Part shown: piece by piece, positions 6,208 to 14,891 of the stretch
Numbering within the stretch: position 1 is the first letter of the stretch
Layout: every line of letters begins with the position of its first letter
Source: Phycisphaerales bacterium UBA3158
GTDB lineage: Bacteria; Planctomycetota; Phycisphaerae; Phycisphaerales; SM1A02
Reading direction: 5' to 3'
NCBI GenBank assembly: GCA_002364555.1
Contig: DEYM01000041.1
Span: forward strand, 1 to 23,704
DNA length: 23,704 nucleotides
Notes under the pieces: model-generated
Seen by the model: only the letters and a program-made list of their open reading frames with translations
Databases searched by the model: none
Told to the model about the DNA's origin: nothing
Position numbers and translations under genes: made by a program

Positions 6208-7449
6208 TCAGTTGGTGCCGGCTAGTCCGGAAACGGACTCATCCTCGGCAGGGCTGAAACGACTACCTACTAGACCGATTCGCTTGTTCACCTTTGATTG
6301 CGACGGCATGAGCGGCTGCAGCAGGAACAAGATGAGAATGGCACCAAGTGAGCCAGCCCACAGATAGGAGGTCCATCCGAGGTAGACGAACAGCGAAGTC
6401 ATCAGAAGCAGACCCAGGCTGATTGGAATCATGCCTTCCCACGCCAGCTTCATGAGTTGATCGAATCGGAATCGCGGCAGCGTCCAACGAATCATCATCC
6501 CGAGGAAGATCAGCAGGAAGCATTTGCCCAGGACGATCCCGAACTGCAGGAGGATCAGGAAAATACCACCTGTCTGGGGAAGGTCCCAGCCAGTGATCGG
6601 ATTGATCGACCAACCACCCAGGAAGAGCGTGGTGAAGAAGGCGGCACCGACCACCAGATGGATGTACTCGCCCATGAAGAACAGGGCCCATTTCATGGAG
6701 GAATACTCGGTATGCCAGCCACCGACCAGTTCCTGCTCGGCTTCTGCCAGGTCAAATGGAGCCCTATTGGCCTCCGCCAGGAGGCAGATGAAGAAGATGA
6801 TCGCAGCCAGCGGCTGCTGAACCAGGAACCACTGTCCCTCCAGCTGCTGGGCGACGATCTGCTGAGGCAGAAGTGTTCCCGCCGCCAGAACGACACAGAG
6901 GAGGGCGAGCCCCATGGGGATCTCGTAGGAGATCATCTGGGCAGTCGCACGAAGTCCACCCAGGAAGGAGAACTTGTTGTTGGATGCCCAGCCACCAAGG
7001 CCTACCCCGTAGACACCCAGCGAGCCGGTTGCCACGAGATAGATCACGCCGATGTTGATATCGGCTCCCATGATGGAAACCGTCTGGCCACCACCGATTT
7101 CAAGATAACCCGCCCATGGAATCACGACGAAACCGATCATCGCCGGAATGACCGTGATCACTGGGGCCAGGATGAAGAGTGTTCGATCCACTCCCTTGGG
7201 CATGAACTCCTCCTTGACGAAGAGCTTCAAGCCATCGGCCAGGGGCTGCAGAAGACCCATCGGACCGACTCTGTTGGGACCGATTCGGTCCTGCACCCAT
7301 GAGCAGACCTTGCGTTCAAGCAGAATCAAGTAGGCCGCCGCACCCAGACACAGGTGGAGAACCACGAGTATCACGATGACGGAGGCTATGAGCTGCGGAA
7401 CCCAGGGGTGCAGTTCCATGAGCTGAGGAATCCAGGAGGGAATGTCCAT
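6208..7449 (-). CDS. nuoH: NADH-quinone oxidoreductase subunit H (complex I, NuoH)
   Basis: 413-residue membrane subunit of respiratory complex I, at the junction between the hydrophilic arm and the proton-pumping arm, where it forms part of the quinone channel. Family signatures are clear: LERKVCSWVQDRIGPNRVGP (about 45-64), LLQPLADGLKLFVKEE, then EANRAPFDLAEAEQELVGGW and TEYSSMKWALFFMGEY in the central region. About eight hydrophobic segments are visible. It is longer than the roughly 325-residue E. coli protein, through an N-terminal addition of about ten residues and a C-terminal cytosolic extension. No other nuo gene is nearby: carB lies 52 nt upstream and a gene-free region downstream. 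The first ATG has no SD, so translation may depend on coupling or a leaderless message. Confidence 0.95.
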   Translation of the reverse strand: MDIPSWIPQLMELHPWVPQLIASVIVILVVLHLCLGAAAYLILLERKVCSWVQDRIGPNRVGPMGLLQPLADGLKLFVKEEFMPKGVDRTLFILAPVITVIPAMIGFVVIPWAGYLEIGGGQTVSIMGADINIGVIYLVATGSLGVYGVGLGGWASNNKFSFLGGLRATAQMISYEIPMGLALLCVVLAAGTLLPQQIVAQQLEGQWFLVQQPLAAIIFFICLLAEANRAPFDLAEAEQELVGGWHTEYSSMKWALFFMGEYIHLVVGAAFFTTLFLGGWSINPITGWDLPQTGGIFLILLQFGIVLGKCFLLIFLGMMIRWTLPRFRFDQLMKLAWEGMIPISLGLLLMTSLFVYLGWTSYLWAGSLGAILILFLLQPLMPSQSKVNKRIGLVGSRFSPAEDESVSGLAGTN

Positions 7450-7501
7450 AGAAGCGTCAGTGTAGCCTCAGGATCGTCCCAAGGACACTCAATTCAGCCA
7501 C

Positions 7502-10500
7502 CTAATGTGGAGACGCGACTGCCATTTCCGGGAACGCATCCTGAAGCGCATTGACGGTCCAGTTTCCAGCCCTCAAGGCACTGATGGCACTGACCGCCGC
7601 CAGAGCACCCGTTCCTGTGGTGATCATGGGAACGCGGTTGAGAACCGCCATGGCCCGAAGCCGCCCCTCGTCGGTATCGGCTCCCGTTCTGGTCGGCGTA
7701 TTGATGATGAGATCAATCTCACCATTGGCCAGAAGATCCAGGATGTTGGGCCTGACCCCTTCGGAGATCTTTCTGATCAACTCCGTTTCAACACTGTGAC
7801 TATGGAGCATTTTCCGGGTACCCACCGTCGTGCAGACCGTGAATCCCATCGACACGAGGGACCTGGCCACCTCGATGCAGGTGGATTTGTCGGAATCCCG
7901 GACGCTCAGGAAGACTCGGCCCGAGGTAGGCAATGGAAGTCCGGCAGCCATCTTCGACTTGGCCAAAGCCATGGCTGCCGATCGATCCAGGCCCATGACC
8001 TCACCGGTCGATCGCATCTCGGGCCCCAGAATGACATCCACCCCGGGGAATTTCTCGAACGGGAAGACCGGTTCCTTGACCGAAGTGAATTCATGATCGA
8101 GCGATTCCTCGACCTCGAGCGATTGAAGCGAGGCACCCATCATGACCCGGGCGGCGATGCGCGACCAGGGTCGACCTGTCGCCTTGGCGACGTACGGAAC
8201 CGTTCGGGATGCACGGGGATTGACCTCGAGCACGAAGATCTCCTCGTCCTTGATGGCCATCTGGATGTTCATCAGGCCCCGAACCGGCAGATGTGCCGCC
8301 AGCTTGCGAGCGGTCTCGCAGATTCGTTCCCTCATGCCCGACCGCAACGAAGCTGGTGGAAGTGTGCAGGCGGAATCGCCTGAATGGACACCAGCCTGCT
8401 CGATATGTTCCATCACACCGCAGACAACCGCTCTGGGCTCATCGGTACTCAAGGTCAACTGTCTGCTGGACGTGGCCTGATTCGGGATGAAGTCGGCCAC
8501 GACATCGACATCGACCTCAACAGCCTCCGACAGGAAGCGATCGATGAGTACCGGTGCGTTTCTCAGTTCGGAGACGTCGACCGCCGTCCTCATGTAGTTG
8601 GCGAGAGAATCCTCATCGAAGCAGATTTCCATCCCGCGACCACCCAGTACATAGCTGGGTCGAACCAGAACTGGATAGCCGATCGTGTCCGCGATCTCGC
8701 GAGCCTGCTCCAGTGAATGGGCTATCCCGTTGTCCGGCTGACGAAGATCCAGATCCTGGAGTATCCGCTTGAAGCGATCACGATCCTCGGCGGCATCGAT
8801 GGACTCCAACCCCGTACCGATGATTGGAACACCTGCTGCCGCCAGCCCATGAGCCAGATTCAGGGGCGTCTGGCCACCGAACTGAACGATGACACCGACG
8901 ACTCCGCCACTTCGGTCCGCAACCTCCGCCCCGCCTCCGTTCAGACGCTCCAGGATGTCCAACGTGTCCTCGAGCGTCAGTGGCTCGAAGAACAGCAGGT
9001 CGCTCGTGTCGTAGTCGGTGCTGACCGTCTCCGGATTGGAGTTGATCATCACCGATTCGAAGCCCATGTCCTCACAGGCGAATGCCGCCTGACAACAACA
9101 GTAATCGAACTCGATGCCCTGCCCGATCCTGTTGGGGCCACCTCCGAGAATGACGATCTTGGGACGATCGCTTATTCGGATCTCGTCATCGACGACCTGC
9201 CGACCATCTCGAGTGAACGGGGTCTCGTAGGTCGAGTAGTAATAGGGCGTGACCGCCTCGAATTCGGCCGCACATGTGTCGACAAGCTTGAAGACCGGAC
9301 GGATGCCGTTGGACTGTCGATGAAGACGGACCGCCAGAATGTTGCTGGTCGAAACTTCTCCCAGATAGAGGCAGGCCAGCTGCGGATCCGAATATCCATA
9401 TGCCTTGGCCTTCGTCAACGTCTCGACAGGCACCTCTTCAAGGCGTTCCCAACGGGTCAGCTCGTCCTCGAATGCCACGAGTTGCCTGAATTGCTCGAGG
9501 AACCAGTGGTCGATCCCCGTCAGGTCGTAGATGCGATCCAGTTCCCAGCCCATCTTCATGGCATATCGAACGTAGTAGAGGCGTCCCTGGCAGGGCACAC
9601 TCAGTTTTCGAGTGACCGTGTCCTCGTCCAGGGGCCAGACAGCGTCCTCTTCCCCTCGCCTGGCCGACAGCCAGAGATCCTGCTCATCAAGGCCGAAACC
9701 GAATCGCTTGACCTCCATTGATCGGATGGCTTTCTGGAAGCTTTCCTTGAAGGTACGGCCGATGCTCATCGCCTCACCCACGGACTTCATCTGAGTCGTG
9801 AGGGTCTCGTCAGCCTCGGGGAACTTCTCGAATGTCCATCGAGGCATCTTCGTCACGACATAGTCGATGGATGGCTCGAAACAGGCAGAGGTCGTACCCG
9901 TGATGTCGTTACGAAGTTCGTCGAGCGTGTATCCGATCGCCAGTTTGGTGGCGATTCGAGCCACTGGGAAACCGGTCGCCTTGGATGCCAGAGCGGATGA
10001 TCTCGACACACGTGGATTCATCTCGACGACGACCATGCGGCCATCGGTTGGACTGATCGCGAATTGAACGTTGGCACCACCGGTGCTGACCCCGACCGCC
10101 CTGAGAATGGCGAACGCGGCGTCTCGCATCTTCTGATACTCGCGATCAGAGAGCGTCATGATCGGCGCGACCGTGATGGAATCGCCCGTATGGACCCCCA
10201 TTGGATCGATGTTCTCGATGCCGCACACGACGACGCAGTTGTCATTCTTGTCGCGAACGACTTCGAGTTCGTATTCCTTCCAGCCGAGCACCGATTCATC
10301 TATCTGGACCTGATTGATGCGTGAAGCCGAAATACCACGTCTCACAAGATCATCGAATTCCTCACGGTTGTAGGCGATTCCGCCTCCACTACCTCCGAGT
10401 GTGAACGCCGGCCGGATGATCGCCGGCAGACCGATCTCATCGAGGAACGTGTCCGCCTCCTCGAGGGTGGTGACGACCGAAGCGCGCGGCATGTCCAGCT

Positions 10501-10933
10501 GGCACTGGTCGACGATGCCGCGGAAGGCCTGCCGATCCTCCGCTCGATGGATGATTTCACTGTTGGCGCCGATCATCTCGACATCGAACTCGTCGAGAAT
10601 ACCGCTCTCTTCCAGCTCGGTGGCGCAGTTCAGTGCGGTCTGCCCGCCCAGGGTCGGAAGCAGCACATCGACTGGCGTACCCTGATCCTGTTCCTTCTTC
10701 AGGATCCGACGCACCGCTTCAGGGGTGATCGGCTCTATGTAGGTCCGATCCGAAAAACCCGGATCAGTCATGATCGTCGCGGGGTTGGAGTTGACCAGAA
10801 CCACGCGATAGCCATCCTCACGAAGTGCCTTGCAGGCCTGCGTTCCGGAATAGTCGAATTCACAGCCCTGACCAATGACGATCGGGCCCGATCCGAGCAG
10901 CAATACAGTCTGGATGTCCTCTCGGCGTGGCAT
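7502..10933 (-). CDS. carB: Carbamoyl-phosphate synthase large subunit
   Basis: 1143-residue subunit that, with CarA (not in the window), makes carbamoyl phosphate from bicarbonate, glutamine-derived ammonia and two ATP for pyrimidine and arginine synthesis. The internal duplication is plain. The first half opens with LLLGSGPIVIGQGCEFDYSG near residue 10 and contains an ATP-grasp glycine loop (LGGSGGGIAYN). The second half opens near residue 590 with ILGGGPNRIGQGIEFDY and contains VRPSYVLGGRGMEI. A C-terminal MGS-like allosteric domain runs from about 1006 to 1120 (SMGFTVCTTVGTRKML, IINTPTRTG). It is about 70 residues longer than the E. coli enzyme. The start is the only sensible ATG, immediately before the conserved N-terminus; no SD is evident. 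nuoH follows 52 nt downstream, probably cotranscribed. Confidence 0.97.
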   Translation of the reverse strand: MPRREDIQTVLLLGSGPIVIGQGCEFDYSGTQACKALREDGYRVVLVNSNPATIMTDPGFSDRTYIEPITPEAVRRILKKEQDQGTPVDVLLPTLGGQTALNCATELEESGILDEFDVEMIGANSEIIHRAEDRQAFRGIVDQCQLDMPRASVVTTLEEADTFLDEIGLPAIIRPAFTLGGSGGGIAYNREEFDDLVRRGISASRINQVQIDESVLGWKEYELEVVRDKNDNCVVVCGIENIDPMGVHTGDSITVAPIMTLSDREYQKMRDAAFAILRAVGVSTGGANVQFAISPTDGRMVVVEMNPRVSRSSALASKATGFPVARIATKLAIGYTLDELRNDITGTTSACFEPSIDYVVTKMPRWTFEKFPEADETLTTQMKSVGEAMSIGRTFKESFQKAIRSMEVKRFGFGLDEQDLWLSARRGEEDAVWPLDEDTVTRKLSVPCQGRLYYVRYAMKMGWELDRIYDLTGIDHWFLEQFRQLVAFEDELTRWERLEEVPVETLTKAKAYGYSDPQLACLYLGEVSTSNILAVRLHRQSNGIRPVFKLVDTCAAEFEAVTPYYYSTYETPFTRDGRQVVDDEIRISDRPKIVILGGGPNRIGQGIEFDYCCCQAAFACEDMGFESVMINSNPETVSTDYDTSDLLFFEPLTLEDTLDILERLNGGGAEVADRSGGVVGVIVQFGGQTPLNLAHGLAAAGVPIIGTGLESIDAAEDRDRFKRILQDLDLRQPDNGIAHSLEQAREIADTIGYPVLVRPSYVLGGRGMEICFDEDSLANYMRTAVDVSELRNAPVLIDRFLSEAVEVDVDVVADFIPNQATSSRQLTLSTDEPRAVVCGVMEHIEQAGVHSGDSACTLPPASLRSGMRERICETARKLAAHLPVRGLMNIQMAIKDEEIFVLEVNPRASRTVPYVAKATGRPWSRIAARVMMGASLQSLEVEESLDHEFTSVKEPVFPFEKFPGVDVILGPEMRSTGEVMGLDRSAAMALAKSKMAAGLPLPTSGRVFLSVRDSDKSTCIEVARSLVSMGFTVCTTVGTRKMLHSHSVETELIRKISEGVRPNILDLLANGEIDLIINTPTRTGADTDEGRLRAMAVLNRVPMITTGTGALAAVSAISALRAGNWTVNALQDAFPEMAVASPH

Positions 10934-11036
10934 GGTTTGGCTACTGATCCGGAGGGGATCTGCGACAGGCTAACCCACTTCGGCCGGTGTCACAATCCGG
11001 ATGTGGATGAGTTTGCGTTGACAGCTGCCAAATGAG

Positions 11037-11044
11037 AGGAGAGG
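11037..11044 (+). promoter_or_regulatory. Shine-Dalgarno supporting a GTG start of plsC
   Basis: AGGAGAGG precedes the GTG at 11053 by 8-11 nt. The in-frame ATG at 11032 lies upstream of this site and has no SD of its own. An ATG at 11051 is out of frame and stops at once. Confidence 0.6.
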
Positions 11045-11052
11045 CTCTTGAT

Positions 11053-11805
11053 GTGAGTAACCTCGATCTACTTCTGATCATCGCTGGCGGGTATCTGCTG
11101 ATAGTGACCATATGGCAGATCTGGATCACTCCCTGGCTGAGACGACAGGTCGCTGATGATGCGGGAATCGGCGCCTGCACGATCCTGCTTGGCTGGTATG
11201 CCCGACTCGTTCATAGGATCTCCATCTCCGGACAGCAGCATCTCAAGGGGCTTGAAGGGCCTTTGATCGTCGCTTGCAACCACAGTTCACCCATTGACCC
11301 CTTGCTTGTCCAGGCTGGATTCCCGAAATTCATCCAATGGATGATGGCGATGGACCAGATGCCTCCCGATAGCCAGATGATCTGGCGATTCACCCGGGTC
11401 ATACCCACTGACAGACGTCGGCCAAGTGCTCGATCCGCCATCAAGGCGATCAGAGGCCTTCGATCAGGTCGGATCATCGGTATTTTTCCAGAGGGCCAGA
11501 TCGCCGTACCACCGGAACGGATCATGCCCTTCCATCAGGGAGTTGGCGAGCTGGCAAGTCGTACGGGATCCCCTGTTCTACTCGTCCACATATCCGGCAC
11601 CTCTGGTTCGATGTCGATCGCCGGGGCCTTCCTCCGTCGCAGCCGAACCCACATCCATTTCCTGGGCGTGATGTCATGGCCCGGAAAATCCGATCCTGCA
11701 CTGATCACCGCGGATCTGCAGCAGCGATTGATGGAGAGCACGGGCTGGCCCGCCGCTCCGGAATCTCCTCCACTGCCTGATGAAACGGATCCATTTCTCC
11801 CCTGA
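11053..11805 (+). CDS. 1-acyl-sn-glycerol-3-phosphate acyltransferase family protein (PlsC-like)
   Basis: 250-residue membrane-associated acyltransferase, predicted to acylate lysophosphatidic acid to phosphatidic acid in phospholipid synthesis. An N-terminal hydrophobic segment (about 4-24) is followed by the catalytic NHSSPID motif (76-82, the HX4D box, His77 and Asp82). Further motifs are IPTDRR (about 117-122), the glycerophosphate-binding FPEG (145-148) and PVLLVHISGT (about 174-183). This is the usual order and spacing of the family. A GTG start at 11053 is preferred because a strong SD lies before it; the alternative ATG at 11032 would add seven residues. It begins a plus-strand cluster with ruvA, a guanylyltransferase gene and ruvX. 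The exact acyl acceptor is not certain, since the family also contains other lyso-lipid acyltransferases. Confidence 0.88.
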   Translation: MSNLDLLLIIAGGYLLIVTIWQIWITPWLRRQVADDAGIGACTILLGWYARLVHRISISGQQHLKGLEGPLIVACNHSSPIDPLLVQAGFPKFIQWMMAMDQMPPDSQMIWRFTRVIPTDRRRPSARSAIKAIRGLRSGRIIGIFPEGQIAVPPERIMPFHQGVGELASRTGSPVLLVHISGTSGSMSIAGAFLRRSRTHIHFLGVMSWPGKSDPALITADLQQRLMESTGWPAAPESPPLPDETDPFLP

Positions 11806-11841
11806 TGACGCGTCCAGGCTGCTGACCGTTACCATGTGGTC

Positions 11842-12468
11842 ATGATCAGCAGGATCGCTGGACGTCTCATTCAGGCCAATGATGGCCGTGCTCTCCTGGA
11901 ATGCGAACACCTTGTCTACGAGGTACTTGTTCCCGGCTGTGATATCCCTGCCTTGAACAGCCAGTGTGGGTCGGTCATCGTGTTCCACACGCTGCACTAT
12001 CACGAATCCCATGGCCAGGGTTCCTCCTTCGTGCCCAGGCTCGTTGGATTTGCCACTGAACGAGACCGAGCCTTCTTCGAGCTCTTCACGACCGTCAAGA
12101 ACATCGGCAACCGAAAGGCTCTGCGGGCGTTGCAACTGCCCTTTGAACGAGTGGCCGCGGCCATCGCGGGCAAGGACGCGTCGCTCTTGACGTCTCTTCC
12201 CGAAATCGGCAAACGAACGGCTGAAACGATCATCGCCGAACTCAGTGGCAAGGTCGATGATTTCATCGAGGATGTTCCTCAGATCGCTGCCGCTGACGAT
12301 GCCACCACGGCACTCATCAACGACACAGTCTCCATGCTGACGACGCTTGGTGAAAGTCGTAGCGAAGCGCAGTCACTGGCACAACGAGCACTCGCCGTCG
12401 AACCGACGATCACTACACCGGATGCATTGCTTTCAGCTGTTTTTCGTCTGAGAGAGACCATCCGGTAG
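11842..12468 (+). CDS. ruvA: Holliday junction branch-migration complex subunit RuvA
   Basis: 208-residue DNA-binding subunit that tetramerises on four-way junctions and loads the RuvB motor during recombinational repair. Domain I is an OB-fold (MISRIAGRLI...ALLECEHLVYEVLVPG). Domain II carries two helix-hairpin-helix motifs: VKNIGNRKALRAL, replacing the common GVGPKxA, and LPEIGKRTAETIIAEL. After an acidic linker, domain III is a three-helix RuvB-binding module (about 160-205, ALINDTVSMLTTLGESRSEA). The length is standard. The ATG at 11842 is chosen over an in-frame GTG two codons earlier because family proteins begin MI. No clear SD is present. It starts 36 nt after plsC; the adjoining ruvX gene, despite its name, is a separate nuclease. 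ruvB and ruvC are not in the window. Confidence 0.94.
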   Translation: MISRIAGRLIQANDGRALLECEHLVYEVLVPGCDIPALNSQCGSVIVFHTLHYHESHGQGSSFVPRLVGFATERDRAFFELFTTVKNIGNRKALRALQLPFERVAAAIAGKDASLLTSLPEIGKRTAETIIAELSGKVDDFIEDVPQIAAADDATTALINDTVSMLTTLGESRSEAQSLAQRALAVEPTITTPDALLSAVFRLRETIR

Positions 12469-12479
12469 CACCGGCAATC

Positions 12480-12484
12480 AGGAG
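12480..12484 (+). promoter_or_regulatory. Shine-Dalgarno AGGAG of the guanylyltransferase gene
   Basis: AGGAG lies 5 nt before the ATG at 12490, in the 21-nt gap after the ruvA stop. Confidence 0.6.
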
Positions 12485-12489
12485 TCCCC

Positions 12490-13566
12490 ATGGAATACGC
12501 AATGATCATGGCAGGAGGCGCGGGCACTCGCCTCTGGCCGATGAGCCGCAAGGAACAACCAAAGCAGCTGATCCCCTTCATCGGAGGACAGTGCCTTCTG
12601 GAGATCGCCGCCGGAAGACTCGACGGCGTCGTTCCAAAGGAACGCCGCCTCATCTGCACAGGCGAAGCGTTTCGGGACCCGATACGGGTCCGTCTCGATG
12701 ACTTCACAGATGACCAGATCCTCGGTGAACCAGAGGGCAGAGACACCGTCAATGCCATTGGGCTGACAGCAGCGGTCCTTCTGAAGCAGGACCCGGACGC
12801 CTCCTTTGCGGTCTTGACGGCAGACCATCTCATCGAACCGCAGGATCGTTTCAGAACCGCCTTGAAGACCGGGTTCGATCTCGTCAAGGACGATCCCCGT
12901 CGACTGATCACCTTCGGGATCACCCCGACGTATCCGGCGACCGGCTATGGATATGTCGAACTGGGGAAGGACATCGGTGGCAGTGATGCCAGAGAGACGA
13001 TTCAATTTGTCGAGAAGCCCGATGAACCAACGGCGCAGGGGTATCTCGATCTGGGCAATTTCCTCTGGAACAGCGGCATGTTCATCTTCTCCGCTGCTGG
13101 CTTCATGGATGCGCTGGAAGCCTATCTTCCGGAATCCGCGGCAGGACTGAACGCCATCGCCGAAGCATGGGGCGGCCCCGAGCAGACCGCCGTACTGAAA
13201 CGAATCTATCCCACGCTCCCGAAGATAAGCGTCGACTACGCCATCATGGAACCCGCATCGAAGGACGACACCCGACCGGTCTGCACCGTTCCGATGGACA
13301 TACAGTGGCTTGATGTCGGAAGCTGGACATCGTACGGAGAGACGCTTGCTCCAGATGCCGAGGGATGCCGAACCAATGCGAATGCATTCCATGTCGACTC
13401 GCACAATGTTCTGGCCGTCAGTGAAGATCCGGATCACGTGATCGCCACCGTGGGCTGTCATGACCTGGTGGTCATCCACACGGACAAGGTCACCATGATC
13501 TGCCCCACCACCGAAGCGCAGCGTGTCAAGGATCTGGCCAATGCCGCACCGGAATCACTTCGCTGA
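12490..13566 (+). CDS. Mannose-1-phosphate guanylyltransferase, short form (GDP-mannose pyrophosphorylase)
   Basis: 358-residue nucleotidyltransferase that makes GDP-mannose from mannose-1-phosphate and GTP, a cytosolic precursor for mannose- or fucose-containing surface polysaccharide. The nucleotide-binding loop is IMAGGAGTRLWPMSR (about 6-20), followed by the signature EQPKQLI (about 22-28). The metal/sugar-binding region includes LTADHLI, and the later core motifs are FVEKPDEP, LWNSGMFIF and the WLDVGSWTSYGE block. The C-terminal isomerase cupin of bifunctional ManC/AlgA enzymes is absent, so this is the monofunctional type. The expected length for that type is about 350. It lies 21 nt after ruvA and 3 nt before ruvX, so cotranscription is likely. 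Sugar preference is inferred from family resemblance. Confidence 0.93.
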   Translation: MEYAMIMAGGAGTRLWPMSRKEQPKQLIPFIGGQCLLEIAAGRLDGVVPKERRLICTGEAFRDPIRVRLDDFTDDQILGEPEGRDTVNAIGLTAAVLLKQDPDASFAVLTADHLIEPQDRFRTALKTGFDLVKDDPRRLITFGITPTYPATGYGYVELGKDIGGSDARETIQFVEKPDEPTAQGYLDLGNFLWNSGMFIFSAAGFMDALEAYLPESAAGLNAIAEAWGGPEQTAVLKRIYPTLPKISVDYAIMEPASKDDTRPVCTVPMDIQWLDVGSWTSYGETLAPDAEGCRTNANAFHVDSHNVLAVSEDPDHVIATVGCHDLVVIHTDKVTMICPTTEAQRVKDLANAAPESLR

Positions 13567-13569
13567 ACC

Positions 13570-13974
13570 ATGCTGATCATGGCCATCGATCTCGGAGACA
13601 AACGCACCGGCCTTGCCATCGGCGACGAGGGCACCGGAACGGCCATGCCTGTGGAGGTGCTCGAGGTTCCCAGAGGCCCCGCTCTTCTCGAGGCGATCTC
13701 GGAGGCGATCCGATCACATGGTCCCGAGCAACTCGTGGTGGGACTGCCATTGAACATGGATGGGACGGAGGGCGATAGAGCCAGACTCTGTCGTGCATTC
13801 GGCGACGAACTTCTTCAGTGCAGTGGTTTGCCGGTCAGCTTCCAGGATGAACGGCTCAGTTCGGATGAGGCGAATCGTCGCATGGCTCGATCAGGACGGA
13901 CACACGTTGCCAAGAAGCGTCTTCGCGACGCGCTGGCGGCCTGTGTCGTCCTTGAGGATTTTCTTGATCGATGA
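13570..13974 (+). CDS. ruvX: Putative pre-16S rRNA nuclease / Holliday-junction-resolvase-like protein (YqgF family)
   Basis: 134-residue RNase H-fold protein of the YqgF/RuvX family, which in E. coli is needed for 5' maturation of 16S rRNA. The family motifs are all present: the first acidic strand AIDLGDKRTGLAIGD (about 5-19), VVGLPLNMDGTEG (about 56-68), FQDERLSS with the second acidic residue (about 92-99), and a C-terminal DALAACVVLEDFLD with the third acidic residue. The length is normal. The ATG lies 3 nt after the guanylyltransferase stop, indicating translational coupling in the plsC-ruvA-guanylyltransferase-ruvX cluster. Its stop faces that of the lactonase gene with a 15-nt gap and no hairpin terminator. 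Confidence 0.92.
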   Translation: MLIMAIDLGDKRTGLAIGDEGTGTAMPVEVLEVPRGPALLEAISEAIRSHGPEQLVVGLPLNMDGTEGDRARLCRAFGDELLQCSGLPVSFQDERLSSDEANRRMARSGRTHVAKKRLRDALAACVVLEDFLDR

Positions 13975-13989
13975 GAGACGGCTCGTTCA

Positions 13990-14802
13990 TCATGCGTTGA
14001 CCGAGGCGGCTTCCTGATCGAAATACCACTTGAGAATCCGATCCGATTCCTTCAGGCCAGCTGCGGGGAATTCCAGAGCCGGCTTCGGAGCCTTGGCTTG
14101 TCCGTCGAGCGCCTCTCCCGCGGCAACGCCTTGCACGAGTACCTGGATCATCCTGGCATCGTTGATGATCGGCAGGGTCATCGAGACCCAGAACTCGTCC
14201 TCGCCGAGATGGCTGTTCCGGGTGAACCTGACATGCCTCGACTTTTCCATGAGTGCATCCTCACCGGAAAACAGACCTGCGATCCGACCATGCTCATCCA
14301 CATCCAGGATCACGCAGTCGAGACGACCGGCCCCGCGGAGTCGATCGGACAACTCCGAATCCAGACGCGAATGCATGATCTCGTCCGCGGATTCATCCGT
14401 ACTGGGAATGGTGTGGACCTGCGACATGGGAATGCCTGCTGGAATGATGAGCGATTCGCGAAGGCGTCCATAACAGGAAAGTGGATCGTTTCGTGGAACA
14501 CAACGATCGTCACTTATCCAGAGATGCGTCCGATCCCATGGAAACCTGCGAAGATCCGGATCGAACATCAATCGTCGACACAGTCCATCAAGTCCTTCAC
14601 TTCCACTGAAGGCCATGTGAAAACCGCCGAATCGATGAGTGCAGTCAAGTGCCTGGGCAAGCAGGTCCGCTGTCATCAGATCCAGGACATCCTCGCCACG
14701 ATCGGGCGTATCCACTATGCCCGGTAGTGCCGGAAGATCAGGCCTTGCCAGATGCTCCAGCGAATATCCACGTTCTTGATCATCGGGCTGTTCAGTGGAC
14801 AT
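13990..14802 (-). CDS. Diverged 6-phosphogluconolactonase-family protein
   Basis: 270-residue protein of the 6-phosphogluconolactonase/glucosamine-6-phosphate isomerase fold. Family enzymes hydrolyse 6-phosphogluconolactone in the pentose phosphate pathway. The domain layout is recognisable: FGGFHMAFSGSEG (58-70) stands where SGGSTP is usual, FPWDRTHLWISDDRCVP (87-103) where DERxVP is usual, and VILDVDEHGRIAGLFSG (164-180) where LLGxGxDGHTASLFPG is usual. The C-terminus has the usual FPAAGLK and DQEAAS. His171 is kept, but several conserved glycines and Thr/Ser residues are changed, so activity is uncertain. The ATG at 14802 is chosen because GGAG lies 9 nt before it. A TTG at 14880 would add 26 residues without an SD. 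It is transcribed divergently from the cyclase-like gene. Confidence 0.78.
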   Translation of the reverse strand: MSTEQPDDQERGYSLEHLARPDLPALPGIVDTPDRGEDVLDLMTADLLAQALDCTHRFGGFHMAFSGSEGLDGLCRRLMFDPDLRRFPWDRTHLWISDDRCVPRNDPLSCYGRLRESLIIPAGIPMSQVHTIPSTDESADEIMHSRLDSELSDRLRGAGRLDCVILDVDEHGRIAGLFSGEDALMEKSRHVRFTRNSHLGEDEFWVSMTLPIINDARMIQVLVQGVAAGEALDGQAKAPKPALEFPAAGLKESDRILKWYFDQEAASVNA

Positions 14803-14811
14803 GCATGGGAT

Positions 14812-14815
14812 CTCC
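14812..14815 (-). promoter_or_regulatory. Shine-Dalgarno GGAG that fixes the lactonase start
   Basis: GGAG on the minus strand lies 9 nt upstream of the ATG at 14802. The longer reading from a TTG at 14880 has no such site at a usable distance. Confidence 0.55.
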
Positions 14816-14891
14816 GCGATTATCAACTGTACACGTTCGATGACGGTAGGATGAGGATTCTGCGAATTCACCGTAGCCAACAGAATGCACC

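Noticed and set aside
7505..9721. Long plus-strand frames opposite carB
   Set aside because: They are antisense to unmistakable carbamoyl-phosphate synthase sequence. Their Arg/Asp/His-rich translations are typical shadow frames of a GC-rich gene.
12478..13479. 333-codon minus-strand frame opposite the guanylyltransferase gene
   Set aside because: The plus strand carries intact nucleotidyltransferase motifs with a good SD; the minus frame shows no recognisable domain.
14803..14880. N-terminal extension of the lactonase to a TTG at 14880
   Set aside because: It has a rare start codon and no SD at a usable distance, and the extra 26 residues are not part of the fold. The ATG at 14802 has GGAG at 9 nt.
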